The position numbers and the translations under genes were made by a program. The notes beneath the pieces are model-generated. The model had not been told where the DNA came from. It did not search any database and worked only from the letters and a program-made list of their open reading frames with translations. DNA of 39,201 bases from Magnetococcales bacterium (lineage in GTDB: Bacteria > Pseudomonadota > Magnetococcia > Magnetococcales > Magnetaquicoccaceae), in contig JADFYY010000007.1 of the NCBI GenBank assembly GCA_015232825.1, positions 1 through 39,201 on the forward strand, in the 5' to 3' direction. This document shows, one piece after another, positions 25,032 through 33,182 of the stretch. How positions within the stretch are numbered: position 1 is the first letter of the stretch; the number at the start of each line of letters is the position of its first letter.

Positions 25032-25913
25032 GTGGAGCAGATGGCACCGGATTTTCCTGAGTTGGTGGAGGGTTCGTTTGTGCCGGACGCCCTCAGCCTA
25101 TTCATCTCCGACAAGCTGTTTCGTGTGAAGATGGTCCAAGGTGCCCCAATTTTTATCCATGTATTGACCGAACACAAGAGCTACCCAGATCGCAAAGTGG
25201 GCTGGCAGATTACACGCGGCATCATGGCATGCACAGAACAATCCATCCGAGAAATGGGCAAAAACTGGGAATCGCTGCCAGCCGTGATTTCAGTGTTGAT
25301 CTACCACGGCAACTCCCCATGGAATTACCCCAATGACCTGATTTCCCTGGTTGATGCCAACAGTGCCATGCACCCATGGCTGCTGAATATTCGATACATT
25401 CTTGTGGACCTGAGTATCACGGCAGATTCACTGTTATCTCGACATGCCCGTTTGCGAGCAGGATTTTTGGCTCTGAAATACGGAACTCGCAGTCCGGAAG
25501 AGCAGATGGAAGCACTTGGACAGATTGCCGATGCACTTCGGGATGCACCAGAACTCTTAGTTCCGGTGATGATTTATCTAATGGCAACATTCACATTACT
25601 GAAAAAAGAAACCGTGCATGAGATCATCATGCAGGTCAAACCGGAGGAGGAAACGGAAATGATGTCACAATTCGCACAAGAGATTTTGAACAACGGCAAA
25701 CCAGAGTGGGCTACGATGGTGCGGCAGGAAGGATGGCAGGAAGGTCGCAAGGATGAAGCCGCTGCCATGCTGCTCAAACAGATGCGTCGCAAATTTGGCC
25801 AGACATCGGACTGGGCGACCGAGAAAGTCAGGTCGGCAAACCTGGAATTGATCGAGATATGGAGCGACAACTTCGTCTTCGCAAACTCCGTGGACGAGGT
25901 CTTTGCGCCATGA
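25032..25913 (+). CDS. Rpn-family recombination-promoting nuclease, N-terminally shortened, with DUF4351-like tail
   Basis: The core is well conserved: ELVEGSFVPDALSLFISDKLFRVK and FIHVLTEHKSYPDRK hold the catalytic Asp and the E-x-K pair of this PD-(D/E)XK family (Rpn/YhgA, PF04754 type). The C-terminus, LLKQMRRKFGQTSDWATEKV to ANSVDEVFAP, is a DUF4351-like domain related to that at 22738. The listed start is GTG 25032. Family members normally have some 20-40 more residues, and matching sequence continues upstream to an in-frame TAA at 24972. The gene is therefore either a slightly truncated survivor or a recent pseudogene. It points away from the other Rpn gene, with the IS66 debris between them. 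Confidence 0.7.
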   Translation: MEQMAPDFPELVEGSFVPDALSLFISDKLFRVKMVQGAPIFIHVLTEHKSYPDRKVGWQITRGIMACTEQSIREMGKNWESLPAVISVLIYHGNSPWNYPNDLISLVDANSAMHPWLLNIRYILVDLSITADSLLSRHARLRAGFLALKYGTRSPEEQMEALGQIADALRDAPELLVPVMIYLMATFTLLKKETVHEIIMQVKPEEETEMMSQFAQEILNNGKPEWATMVRQEGWQEGRKDEAAAMLLKQMRRKFGQTSDWATEKVRSANLELIEIWSDNFVFANSVDEVFAP

Positions 25914-25970
25914 GTAGATGGCCCGAACTGGATCGGACGTCACCTTGGCATTTCCCGGTCCTGATTCTCC

Positions 25971-26190
25971 AATTTTCTGTGGTGCCTCACAATGACCTAA
26001 TCAATCCTTAACAGGATATATTTGTAATATCATATAGTTATCAATAATGATCAGCACGGCTTGGCCCATTATTTACAGCCCGTTTAAGCGTTGTGCGCCA
26101 AGGGAGGTACGAAAAACAGACCCCTTCCGTGGATGGGCTTCTTTGTCTAGGCTACTCCCGTTAGGTCATTGTGAGGCACCACCGAAATTT
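25971..26190. mobile_element. 220-bp MITE-like element with 30-bp terminal inverted repeats
   Basis: The left end (25971-26000) and right end (26161-26190) are inverted copies with 28 of 30 matches; the inner 22 bp (25979-26000 and 26161-26182, containing GGTGCCTCACAATGACCTAA on the left) match perfectly. The 160-bp interior has no plausible gene. No target-site duplication is evident next to the ends. Size and structure fit a miniature inverted-repeat element mobilised in trans by an unidentified transposase, or the fused ends of a deleted insertion sequence. It lies just downstream of argH. Confidence 0.6.
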
Positions 26191-26237
26191 AAATGCTTCC
26201 GCCAGGACTTTCTCTGCAATTATGGAGTAGTTGCGTT

Positions 26238-27611
26238 TTATGATAGACGAGCCCGTGCGGACTCAATGGCCGTGCGTACCGTTGTAAATGCTGTACCACC
26301 GACCACCTTGCGGGCATTGACCGAAGCAGTCACGGTCAAAACGGCCATCACCTCAGAACCAATCCGTCCATCCACAGCCTGCATCTCTGCGAGAGTTAAT
26401 TGCTCTAGGGAACGACCTGTGTTCACACAAACACGTACCAAACGCCCGGAAATCTCATGGGCCTGACGAAATGGAATCCCTAAACGTACCAGATAATCGG
26501 CCAAATCCGTGGCCGTGGTGTAACCAACCTTGGCTGCAGCCAACATGACCTCAGGATATACCCGAATCTCAACTAACATCCCGGTAAATACCTTGAGACA
26601 CCCCCGTACCGTGTCCACAATGTCAAAAATGGCCTCTTTGTCCTCCTGCATGTCCCGGTTGTAGGCCAAAGGCAAACCCTTCATCAAAGTCAACAACCCC
26701 ATCAAATGACCCGTTACCCGACCACTCTTGCCACGCACCAACTCTGGAGCATCTGGATTCTTTTTTTGCGGCATGATGCTAGAGCCTGTCGCAAAGGCAT
26801 CGGATAGTTCAATAAAACCAAAATTCGGCGAAGACCAAAGAATCAACTCCTCGGAAAAACGCGACAAATGGGTCATGACCAACGCCGCCGCCGCCGCCGT
26901 CTCAATGACAAAATCCCGATCCGAAACCGCATCCAGAGAGTTGCGACATACCCCTTCAAAACCCAATTCCTTAGCAACCCACTCCCGATCAATGGGATAG
27001 GGCGTCCCGGCCAATGCGGCTGACCCCAAAGGGAGTTGATTGATCCGCTTACGCAACTCACTAAACCGCTGCCTATCCCGATCCAACATCTCAAAATAAG
27101 CCATGAGATGATGACCCAACGTCACAGGCTGGGCATTTTGCAAATGGGTGAAACCGGGCATGATGGTCTCAACATGAACTTCAGCCAAATCCACCAAAAC
27201 ACTCTGTAAAGTACGAACAGCATCCCGAATGGCATCACACTCCTCTCGCAACCACAACCGCAAATCCGTGGCTACCTGATCATTGCGAGAACGGGCCGTG
27301 TGCAACTTGCCTGCCACAGGACCAATTAACTCAGCCAGACGACTCTCCACATGCATGTGAATGTCTTCCAGATCATCGCGAAAGGGCAACTCCCCCTGTT
27401 CAATCTCCGCACGCACCCGCACCAGACCATCCAGAATCAAATCGGCCTCATCCCCGGCAATGATCCCCTGACGCGCCAACATGCGACAGTGAACCATGGA
27501 ACCCTGAATATCCTGACGAAACAACCGCGCATCATAGTGAATGGAGGCGGAAAACGACTCCATGAAGGCATCGGTAGCCTGGGTGAAACGCCCCCCCCAC
27601 AGCTTTGTCAT
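26238..27611 (-). CDS. argH: argininosuccinate lyase
   Basis: Last enzyme of arginine synthesis: cleaves argininosuccinate to arginine and fumarate. The 457-residue protein shows [12 protein letters not shown] at the N-terminus, [17 protein letters not shown] at 104-120, [10 protein letters not shown] at 153-162 and the superfamily signature [12 protein letters not shown] at 276-287 with the catalytic serine loop. Length equals the E. coli enzyme (457). The start overlaps the argG stop by 4 bp (ATGA). It is the last gene of the argD-argF-argG-argH unit; no terminator hairpin is visible before the MITE-like element 48 bp further on. Confidence 0.97.
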   Translation of the reverse strand: MTKLWGGRFTQATDAFMESFSASIHYDARLFRQDIQGSMVHCRMLARQGIIAGDEADLILDGLVRVRAEIEQGELPFRDDLEDIHMHVESRLAELIGPVAGKLHTARSRNDQVATDLRLWLREECDAIRDAVRTLQSVLVDLAEVHVETIMPGFTHLQNAQPVTLGHHLMAYFEMLDRDRQRFSELRKRINQLPLGSAALAGTPYPIDREWVAKELGFEGVCRNSLDAVSDRDFVIETAAAAALVMTHLSRFSEELILWSSPNFGFIELSDAFATGSSIMPQKKNPDAPELVRGKSGRVTGHLMGLLTLMKGLPLAYNRDMQEDKEAIFDIVDTVRGCLKVFTGMLVEIRVYPEVMLAAAKVGYTTATDLADYLVRLGIPFRQAHEISGRLVRVCVNTGRSLEQLTLAEMQAVDGRIGSEVMAVLTVTASVNARKVVGGTAFTTVRTAIESARARLS

Positions 27612-28828
27612 GGCCGAGATTGGCGCAACAAAGCGGCAATGCGCATCCGCAAGGCGTTGAGCTTGATGAATCCCCCGGCATCCGCCTGATTATACGCCCC
27701 GAAATCCTCTTCAAAGGTGACAATGGCCGGATCAAACAACGAATGGTCCGAACGCCGCCCGGTAACCGTGACATTCCCCTTGTAAAGTTTCAAACGAACC
27801 ACCCCAGAGACAAAGGTCTGCGAGGCATCGACCAAAGCTTGCAACATCAGCCGCTCTGGACTAAACCAGTAGCCGTTATAAACCAATGCGGCATAACGGG
27901 GAGCCAGATCATCTTTCAGATGGGCCGCTTCCCGGTCCAGGGTCAATGACTCCATGGCACGATGGGCAATCCCTAAAATGGTGCCACCCGGTGTTTCGTA
28001 CACCCCACGGGATTTCATCCCCACATAACGGTTTTCCACCAGATCCAAACGACCAATACCATTGGCTCCACCCAATTGATTCAAACGGGTCAGCAACGCA
28101 GCCGGTGATAACGGTTGACCATCAATGGCGACCGGATTCCCTTTCTCGAAGGACAACTCCACATAGGTGGGTTTGTCTGGTGCCTTTTCCGGGGAAACCG
28201 ATAGAATAAACATGTCATCATCCGGCTCTTTCCAGGGGTCTTCCAACACCTTGCCTTCAAAAGAGAGATGCAACAAATTGCGATCCATGGAGTACGGCAC
28301 CTCTCCCCGCTTGTCACGGGAAACGGGAATGCCCTGTTTGTCGGCATAAGCCAACAGCTTCTCACGCGAATTCAAGTCCCACTCCCGCCAGGGGGCAATC
28401 ACACGAATATCAGGACGCAGGGCATAATAGGCCAATTCAAAACGCACCTGATCGTTACCCTTGCCCGTGGCCCCGTGAGAGACGGCATCGGCCTGCACCA
28501 TTGTGGCGATTTCGATCTGACGCTTGGCAATCAGAGGCCGCGCAATGGAGGTTCCCAGATGATAAACCCCTTCGTACAAGGCATTGGCCCGATACATGGG
28601 AAAAACAAAATCGCGGACAAACTCTTCCTTGAGGTCTTCGATGAAGATCTCTTTGACGCCCAACTTCAAGGCCTTTTGACGGGCTGGTTCCAACTCTTCG
28701 CCCTGGCCTAAATCCGCGCAGAAGGCGACCACCTCACAGCCATAATTCTCCTGCAACCATGTGAGAATAATCGAGGTATCCAGGCCGCCCGAATAGGCCA
28801 ACACAACTTTTTTAACGGTTTTGGACAT
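27608..28828 (-). CDS. argG: argininosuccinate synthase
   Basis: ATP-dependent condensation of citrulline and aspartate. The 406-residue protein carries the N-type PP-loop [12 protein letters not shown] at 11-22, [29 protein letters not shown] for citrulline and aspartate binding, and [15 protein letters not shown]. It belongs to the roughly 400-residue class common in alphaproteobacteria and Gram-positives, not the longer E. coli form. It is separated from argF by 12 bp and overlaps argH by 4 bp, so the three are one transcriptional unit. Confidence 0.97.
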   Translation of the reverse strand: MSKTVKKVVLAYSGGLDTSIILTWLQENYGCEVVAFCADLGQGEELEPARQKALKLGVKEIFIEDLKEEFVRDFVFPMYRANALYEGVYHLGTSIARPLIAKRQIEIATMVQADAVSHGATGKGNDQVRFELAYYALRPDIRVIAPWREWDLNSREKLLAYADKQGIPVSRDKRGEVPYSMDRNLLHLSFEGKVLEDPWKEPDDDMFILSVSPEKAPDKPTYVELSFEKGNPVAIDGQPLSPAALLTRLNQLGGANGIGRLDLVENRYVGMKSRGVYETPGGTILGIAHRAMESLTLDREAAHLKDDLAPRYAALVYNGYWFSPERLMLQALVDASQTFVSGVVRLKLYKGNVTVTGRRSDHSLFDPAIVTFEEDFGAYNQADAGGFIKLNALRMRIAALLRQSRP

Positions 28829-28840
28829 ATTTCCTCACCT

Positions 28841-29788
28841 TTACAAGGTTATTTTACCCAACAGCCATTCCAGAATGGCTTTTTGGACGTGTAGACGGTT
28901 TTCCGCTTCATCCCAGATGACCGATTGGGCACCGTCCATCACCCCGGCTGTCACCTCTTCGCCACGATGGGCGGGCAGACAATGCATAAACAACGCCTCT
29001 GGTTTAGCCTCTCGCATCAAGGCCTCATCCACCCGATAGCCAGCAAAGGCCCGCACGCGCCGCTGTTGCTCGGATTCCTGTCCCATGGAGGTCCAAGTAT
29101 CGGTGCAAACCAAATCAGCCGCCGCCGCCGCCTCAGCGGGATTGCGCACCACATGGATGGATCCCCCAGTGGCACTGGCTTCCCGTTGCATCTGTGACAA
29201 AAGCTTGGCCTCAGGACCGTAATTGACCGGACAAGCCAGAACCAGATGAAATCCAATCTTGGCTGCAGCCTGAATCCAGGAGTTGGCCATGTTGTTACCA
29301 TCGCCGATCCAGGCCACCTTTTTGCCGGTTAATGGACCACGGTGTTCCTCAAACGTGAATAGATCGGTCAAAACCTGACAGGGATGAAAATCGTCAGACA
29401 GCCCGTTGATGATCGGAACCGTGGCATATTCGGCCATGATTTCAACATTTTTATGGGCAAAAGTGCGCACCATGATGCCATCCACATAACGCGACAACAC
29501 ACGGGCACAGTCGGAAAGCTCTTCACCGCGCCCCAATTGCATATCCTGAGCTGACAAAAACAAGGCCTGTCCACCCAGCTGAAACATGCCGGTTTCAAAG
29601 GAGACCCGTGTGCGGGTAGAGGGTTTCTCGAAAATCATTCCCAGGGTACGCCCCTTGAGAGTTAACTCCTGCTCACCCGCTTTTTGTGCCTGTTTGATGT
29701 GGTGTGTCCGCAAAAACAGACGGCGAATCTCCTCGGCGGTGATGTCGTCGAATGTCAGAAGATCACGTTTGGTCGTTTGATTGTTCAT
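28841..29788 (-). CDS. argF: ornithine carbamoyltransferase
   Basis: Makes citrulline from ornithine and carbamoyl phosphate. The 315-residue protein has the carbamoyl-phosphate loop KPSTRTRVSFETG at 55-67, QLGRGEELSDCARVLSRYVD, FHPCQVLTDLFT and the ornithine motif MHCLPAHRGEEV with Cys270. DSMG is represented by the neighbouring CTDTWTSMGQE block. The gene has 12 bp of spacing on each side, after argD and before argG. The anabolic role follows from its operon. Confidence 0.97.
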   Translation of the reverse strand: MNNQTTKRDLLTFDDITAEEIRRLFLRTHHIKQAQKAGEQELTLKGRTLGMIFEKPSTRTRVSFETGMFQLGGQALFLSAQDMQLGRGEELSDCARVLSRYVDGIMVRTFAHKNVEIMAEYATVPIINGLSDDFHPCQVLTDLFTFEEHRGPLTGKKVAWIGDGNNMANSWIQAAAKIGFHLVLACPVNYGPEAKLLSQMQREASATGGSIHVVRNPAEAAAAADLVCTDTWTSMGQESEQQRRVRAFAGYRVDEALMREAKPEALFMHCLPAHRGEEVTAGVMDGAQSVIWDEAENRLHVQKAILEWLLGKITL

Positions 29789-29800
29789 GATGCCTTCGAT

Positions 29801-30973
29801 TTAAAAGAGATCGTTTAGTACGCTGCCAATAATGGCCACACCCTGTTCAATCTCTTCTTTGGAGATGGTCAGAGGGGGTAACATGCGCAACGTGGTGCCC
29901 ATTTGACAACTGAGCAAAAGACGCCGATTCAGACACATGGCACCAACCTCTTCGGCAGGGACATTGAGTTCCACAGCGGCCATCAACCCTCGTACACGGA
30001 CGGCTTTGATTAATTTATATTGTTTTTCAAGTTCTTGCAACTGATGTTCCAGATAGGCTCCCAGTTCCGATACTTTCTGCAAAACACCATCATCCAACAA
30101 GGTTTCCAAGGTGGCCAGAGAGGCTGCACAGGCCAAGGGATTGCCGCCAAAGGTGGAGGCGTGGGTGCCAGGAGAGAAATGGGCCGCCACCGACGCTGTG
30201 GCCAGACAGGCTCCCATGGGAATGCCAGAGGCCAATCCTTTGGCCACGGTCATAATATCCGGGGTCATAGAACTCCATTGATGCCCCCAGAATTTCCCGG
30301 TGCGTCCCATACCGGTCTGGACCTCATCGAAAATCAGCAACAGGCCATGACGGTCGGCAATGGCACGCAAAGCCTCCAGGTAGCCGTCGTCTGGAATCCG
30401 CACGCCTGACTCTCCCTGAATGGGTTCCACGAGAATGCCAGCCGTATAAGGGCTAATGGCCTTTTCCACGGCCACTGGGTCGTTGAAGGGGACATAACGA
30501 AAGCCGGGCATCAGGGGTTCAAACCCACGCTGCACCTTTTCTTGGGCTGTGGCCGAAAGAGTGGCCAAGGTACGACCATGAAAACCGTTGAAAGCGGTGA
30601 TGATTTCGAAGCGTCCCGGATGACCCCGATCCCGCATGGTCTTGCGGGTTAGCTTGATGGCGGCTTCATTGGCTTCGGCCCCGCTGTTGCAGAAAAAGGC
30701 CTGATCGGCAAAACAGGTGGCAGTCAGACGTTGCGCCAATTTTTCCTGCAAAGGGATGCGGTACAGGTTTGAAGTATGAACCAATTGGCCAGCCTGTTCC
30801 CGAATGGCTGCCGTAACCTTAGGCGGACAGTGACCGAGATTATTAACCCCGATGCCAGCCAAAAAATCCAGATATTCTAAGCCTTCCTCGTCCCACAATC
30901 GGGTGCCTTCTCCCCGCACAAAGGCCACGGAATTCCGTGCATAGGTCAACATAAGAGAATGGGTGTCGTTCAT
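29801..30973 (-). CDS. argD: acetylornithine aminotransferase
   Basis: PLP enzyme converting N-acetylglutamate semialdehyde to N-acetylornithine; the family can also serve lysine synthesis. From the ATG at 30973, preceded by GAGGAG, it has 390 residues. Motifs are FCNSGAEANEAAIKLTRK at 94-111, FHGRTLATLSATAQ at 131-144, LLLIFDEVQTGMGRTGKFW with the cofactor Asp216, and PLP lysine Lys245 in TVAKGLASGIPMG. An in-frame ATG 57 bp upstream lies in the promoter region and is not supported. It is the first gene of the arginine unit. Confidence 0.95.
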   Translation of the reverse strand: MNDTHSLMLTYARNSVAFVRGEGTRLWDEEGLEYLDFLAGIGVNNLGHCPPKVTAAIREQAGQLVHTSNLYRIPLQEKLAQRLTATCFADQAFFCNSGAEANEAAIKLTRKTMRDRGHPGRFEIITAFNGFHGRTLATLSATAQEKVQRGFEPLMPGFRYVPFNDPVAVEKAISPYTAGILVEPIQGESGVRIPDDGYLEALRAIADRHGLLLIFDEVQTGMGRTGKFWGHQWSSMTPDIMTVAKGLASGIPMGACLATASVAAHFSPGTHASTFGGNPLACAASLATLETLLDDGVLQKVSELGAYLEHQLQELEKQYKLIKAVRVRGLMAAVELNVPAEEVGAMCLNRRLLLSCQMGTTLRMLPPLTISKEEIEQGVAIIGSVLNDLF

Positions 30974-31000
30974 AATGGCTCCTCGCTGATTCAAAACGTT

Positions 31001-31030
31001 TTTATACTCTATTAACGAACGGTTTGGCAA
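31001..31030 (-). promoter_or_regulatory. sigma70-type promoter candidate of the argDFGH operon
   Basis: On the minus strand TTGCCA (31030-31025) and TATAAA (31006-31001) are 18 bp apart, ending 27 bp before the argD ATG. No clear ArgR box could be recognised by eye. Confidence 0.45.
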
Positions 31031-31087
31031 CTATTTATCGTATCTATAGAAATTTTACAGCCAGCGAGGGAATGCAAGCGTGGAAAG

Positions 31088-31127
31088 ACCAGGACGGAGT
31101 GGCTTAAACGTCCGCTTCCGTCCTGGT
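31088..31127. terminator. hairpin terminator between dsrE2 and argD
   Basis: ACCAGGACGGA (31088-31098) pairs with TCCGTCCTGGT (31117-31127); part of the 18-nt loop can pair further (GTGG with CCGC). It follows dsrE2 by 17 bp on the minus strand, where the tail is only CTTTCC. A better T-run (TTTTT) lies on the plus-strand side, so it may work mainly against rightward read-through. Confidence 0.6.
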
Positions 31128-31143
31128 TTTTGAGGCGATTGTT

Positions 31144-31614
31144 TTAGATAAACAGGGTGATATCCGCCTCTTGGGCCACTTCAAAGAAGCGTGCGGCCCC
31201 AGCGTATTCCAGACCATCGATCAGCTCGGAATGTTTGAAATCAAACAAATCGACGGTCATTTGACAGGCGATCATCTTGACATCGGATTCCAAGGCCATT
31301 TCCATCAGGTCATCGATGGAGGCGACCCCCTTGCTGGCCATTTTTTGTTTCATCATGATGGTGGCCATGCTCTCCATGCCTGGCAGCATTTGCACCAGTA
31401 CGGGCATGGGAATGGGCATGGGCATGGCTGGATTGCCCAAGGGTGAAATCAGCAGATTGCGTTTTTTCTTCAGCACCTGCAACCCGTAAAAGGTCCAAAA
31501 TATGGTGACTTCGTAATCCAGTGCCGCAGCCGTGGTGGCCAAAATCAGCGGTGGATACGCGAAGTCCAGGGTGCCTTTTGTGGCGATAATCGCCAGTTTC
31601 TTTTGGTTGGCCAT
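31144..31614 (-). CDS. dsrE2: DsrE2-like sulfur-relay protein
   Basis: The 156-residue protein matches the DsrE2 branch of the DsrE/F/H family: KKLAIIATKGTLDFAYPPLILATTAA at the N-terminus in two blocks, FWTFYGLQVLKK, the family's NPAMPMPIPMP stretch, and the single conserved cysteine Cys117 in KMIACQMTVDLFDF. The ending, EYAGAARFFEVA, is also typical. In sulfur oxidisers DsrE2 works beside TusA and rhodanese in persulfide transfer to the cytoplasmic oxidation machinery, possibly at the membrane. It follows tusA by 19 bp on the same strand. A hexanucleotide-like run (GGGCATGGGAATGGGCATGG and beyond, 31402-31428) underlies the Met-Pro stretch. Confidence 0.85.
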   Translation of the reverse strand: MANQKKLAIIATKGTLDFAYPPLILATTAAALDYEVTIFWTFYGLQVLKKKRNLLISPLGNPAMPMPIPMPVLVQMLPGMESMATIMMKQKMASKGVASIDDLMEMALESDVKMIACQMTVDLFDFKHSELIDGLEYAGAARFFEVAQEADITLFI

Positions 31615-31633
31615 GGGAAATTCTCCTTTTTAA

Positions 31634-31858
31634 TCAAGGTTTACGAATTTCATAATAGTACACTTTGTTTGCTTCCGAGGCCTTGACCAACTCGTTTCCG
31701 GTTTGGGAACAAAACGATTCAAAGTCCTTGGCAGAACCGGGATCTGTCGCTTCAATTGCAAGAATTTGACCGGAGGTCATATCCTTGAGGGCCTTTTTGG
31801 CTCTCAGGATGGGCAGGGGGCAGTTCAAACCTTTCGCGTCGAGAGTAACGTCAGCCAT
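31634..31858 (-). CDS. tusA: TusA-family sulfurtransferase
   Basis: A 74-residue TusA/SirA-like protein carrying sulfur as a cysteine persulfide. The active cysteine is Cys13 in the CPxP motif (LNCPLPILRAKKALKDM), followed by GQILAIEATDPGSAKDFESFC, typical of the fold. It precedes dsrE2. TusA can serve tRNA thiolation, molybdopterin synthesis or dissimilatory sulfur oxidation; the dsrE2 partner favours the last. The ATG at 31858 is the natural family start. Confidence 0.93.
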   Translation of the reverse strand: MADVTLDAKGLNCPLPILRAKKALKDMTSGQILAIEATDPGSAKDFESFCSQTGNELVKASEANKVYYYEIRKP

Positions 31859-32049
31859 GTTGTTTCACCTTTAGGTTGGGGGCGTTGATGCAATTTTGGA
31901 TGCAATTATTAGAAAAACAGCAAACTCTGTTATAGTGAATCGCATCGGCCTTGGTTGCAAATTATTTTTTCTCTTTTATACTAGAAAAAATGGCACGCCA
32001 TGTGAATCAATTCTCTTCAACTTCAATTTTTGGTTTGATCAATCGGGCC

Positions 32050-32601
32050 ATGGATACTCAAATGACCGCTGTTCTCATTGCCTTGTTGCTTTTGATTCTC
32101 CTCTTTTGGGTGCTGCTTAAGCTACGCGCCTTGCGAGAAAAAAAGCTCATCGATGAAAAACCCGCCGACAAATACACCATTCTGTTGGGTCTGTATTATG
32201 TCTTGAGCCGGGCCTGTTTGCACTATTACCGGGATCGAAACAGCTATCCCAAGGTGGTGAGCGGAAGCGTGGACGGGTTGATGGAGTTGGGATATTTAAA
32301 AGGGGAAACCTTGGCAGATACAACAAATGCTTTAAAACTATTCTCTATTATTACCACAGACAAAGATGGCTGTGGGATCTGTCTGGCCCATATCAAGGCC
32401 TCCATGGCCCATGAGATCATCAATCGAGTCTCTGAGGCTCGCGTGCCGTTTCATTTCCAGGATTTCAAAGGTGGCCAGTTGAAACCTCTGGATAGCCAAG
32501 GCGACACCCTGGTCAATTTGACCCTGCCGCTGCCAGTACGACCTGTGGGATCGACGCCTAACAAGGTCGAGGATGGGGGGCAGGCTCAAAAATCACCGTA
32601 A
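32050..32601 (+). CDS. hypothetical protein with N-terminal membrane anchor
   Basis: From the ATG at 32050 the product has 183 residues: one membrane segment at about 5-23 (TAVLIALLLLILLFWVLLKL) and a cytoplasmic domain of mixed composition (YTILLGLYYVLSRACLHYYRD, CGICLAHIKASMAHEI). The frame is open upstream to 31951, with an additional ATG at 31990; ribosome sites are weak everywhere, so the start is uncertain. No family is recognised. It is divergent from tusA and its stop directly abuts the stop of def. Confidence 0.65.
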   Translation: MDTQMTAVLIALLLLILLFWVLLKLRALREKKLIDEKPADKYTILLGLYYVLSRACLHYYRDRNSYPKVVSGSVDGLMELGYLKGETLADTTNALKLFSIITTDKDGCGICLAHIKASMAHEIINRVSEARVPFHFQDFKGGQLKPLDSQGDTLVNLTLPLPVRPVGSTPNKVEDGGQAQKSP

Positions 32602-33123
32602 TTAGGATCGACCCTCATCCTGTTGTTTTTTCTTCAATTTTTGTAAAATCATCGACCGTTTCAGACGCGAGATGTGATCGATAAACAACGTCCCATCCAG
32701 ATGATCCATTTCATGTTGAAGGCAGACGGCGAGCAGGTCTGTGGCGTCAATCGTGATCTCCTGGTTATGTTGATTCAGCCCTTTGACTAAAATCTTGGCG
32801 GTACGAGTCACTTCGGCGGTATATTCGGGGACAGAGAGACACCCTTCCGTCCAGACCAGCTCCCCTTCTCTGGCAACGATCTCTGGGTTAGCCAGAAAGC
32901 AGGGATTTTTTTTCCCATCCTTTTGGCCATACTCCACATCCACGACAATGACCCGTTGCAACACCCCCACTTGCGTGGCTGCCAAACCGATTCCTTGGGC
33001 ATGGTACATGGTTTCGGCCATATCCTCCATGAGACGGCGTGTCGCATCTGTGACCGCATGGATTGGCAATGCCTTGCGTTTCAATCGTTTATCTGGTGCG
33101 GTGAGTATCGTTAGTCGTGTCAT
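32602..33123 (-). CDS. def: peptide deformylase
   Basis: Metalloenzyme of 173 residues that removes the formyl group from nascent proteins. Motif 1 GIGLAATQ is at 44-51, motif 2 EGCLSVP at 93-99 with metal ligand Cys95, and motif 3 QHEMDHLDG at 136-144 with both histidine ligands and the catalytic glutamate. Length is normal. It lies 59 bp after priA on the same strand. The common partner fmt is not between them nor downstream; the next gene to the left is convergent. Confidence 0.96.
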   Translation of the reverse strand: MTRLTILTAPDKRLKRKALPIHAVTDATRRLMEDMAETMYHAQGIGLAATQVGVLQRVIVVDVEYGQKDGKKNPCFLANPEIVAREGELVWTEGCLSVPEYTAEVTRTAKILVKGLNQHNQEITIDATDLLAVCLQHEMDHLDGTLFIDHISRLKRSMILQKLKKKQQDEGRS

Positions 33124-33182
33124 ATTGATTTTCTTTGCTTAAGTGGATTGGCAGGAGATATTAATATTTTTGGTCGCATCAT

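Noticed and set aside
31402-31428. Hexanucleotide repeat as a phase-variable tract
   Set aside because: It encodes the conserved Met-Pro stretch of DsrE2, and six-base units would not shift the frame.
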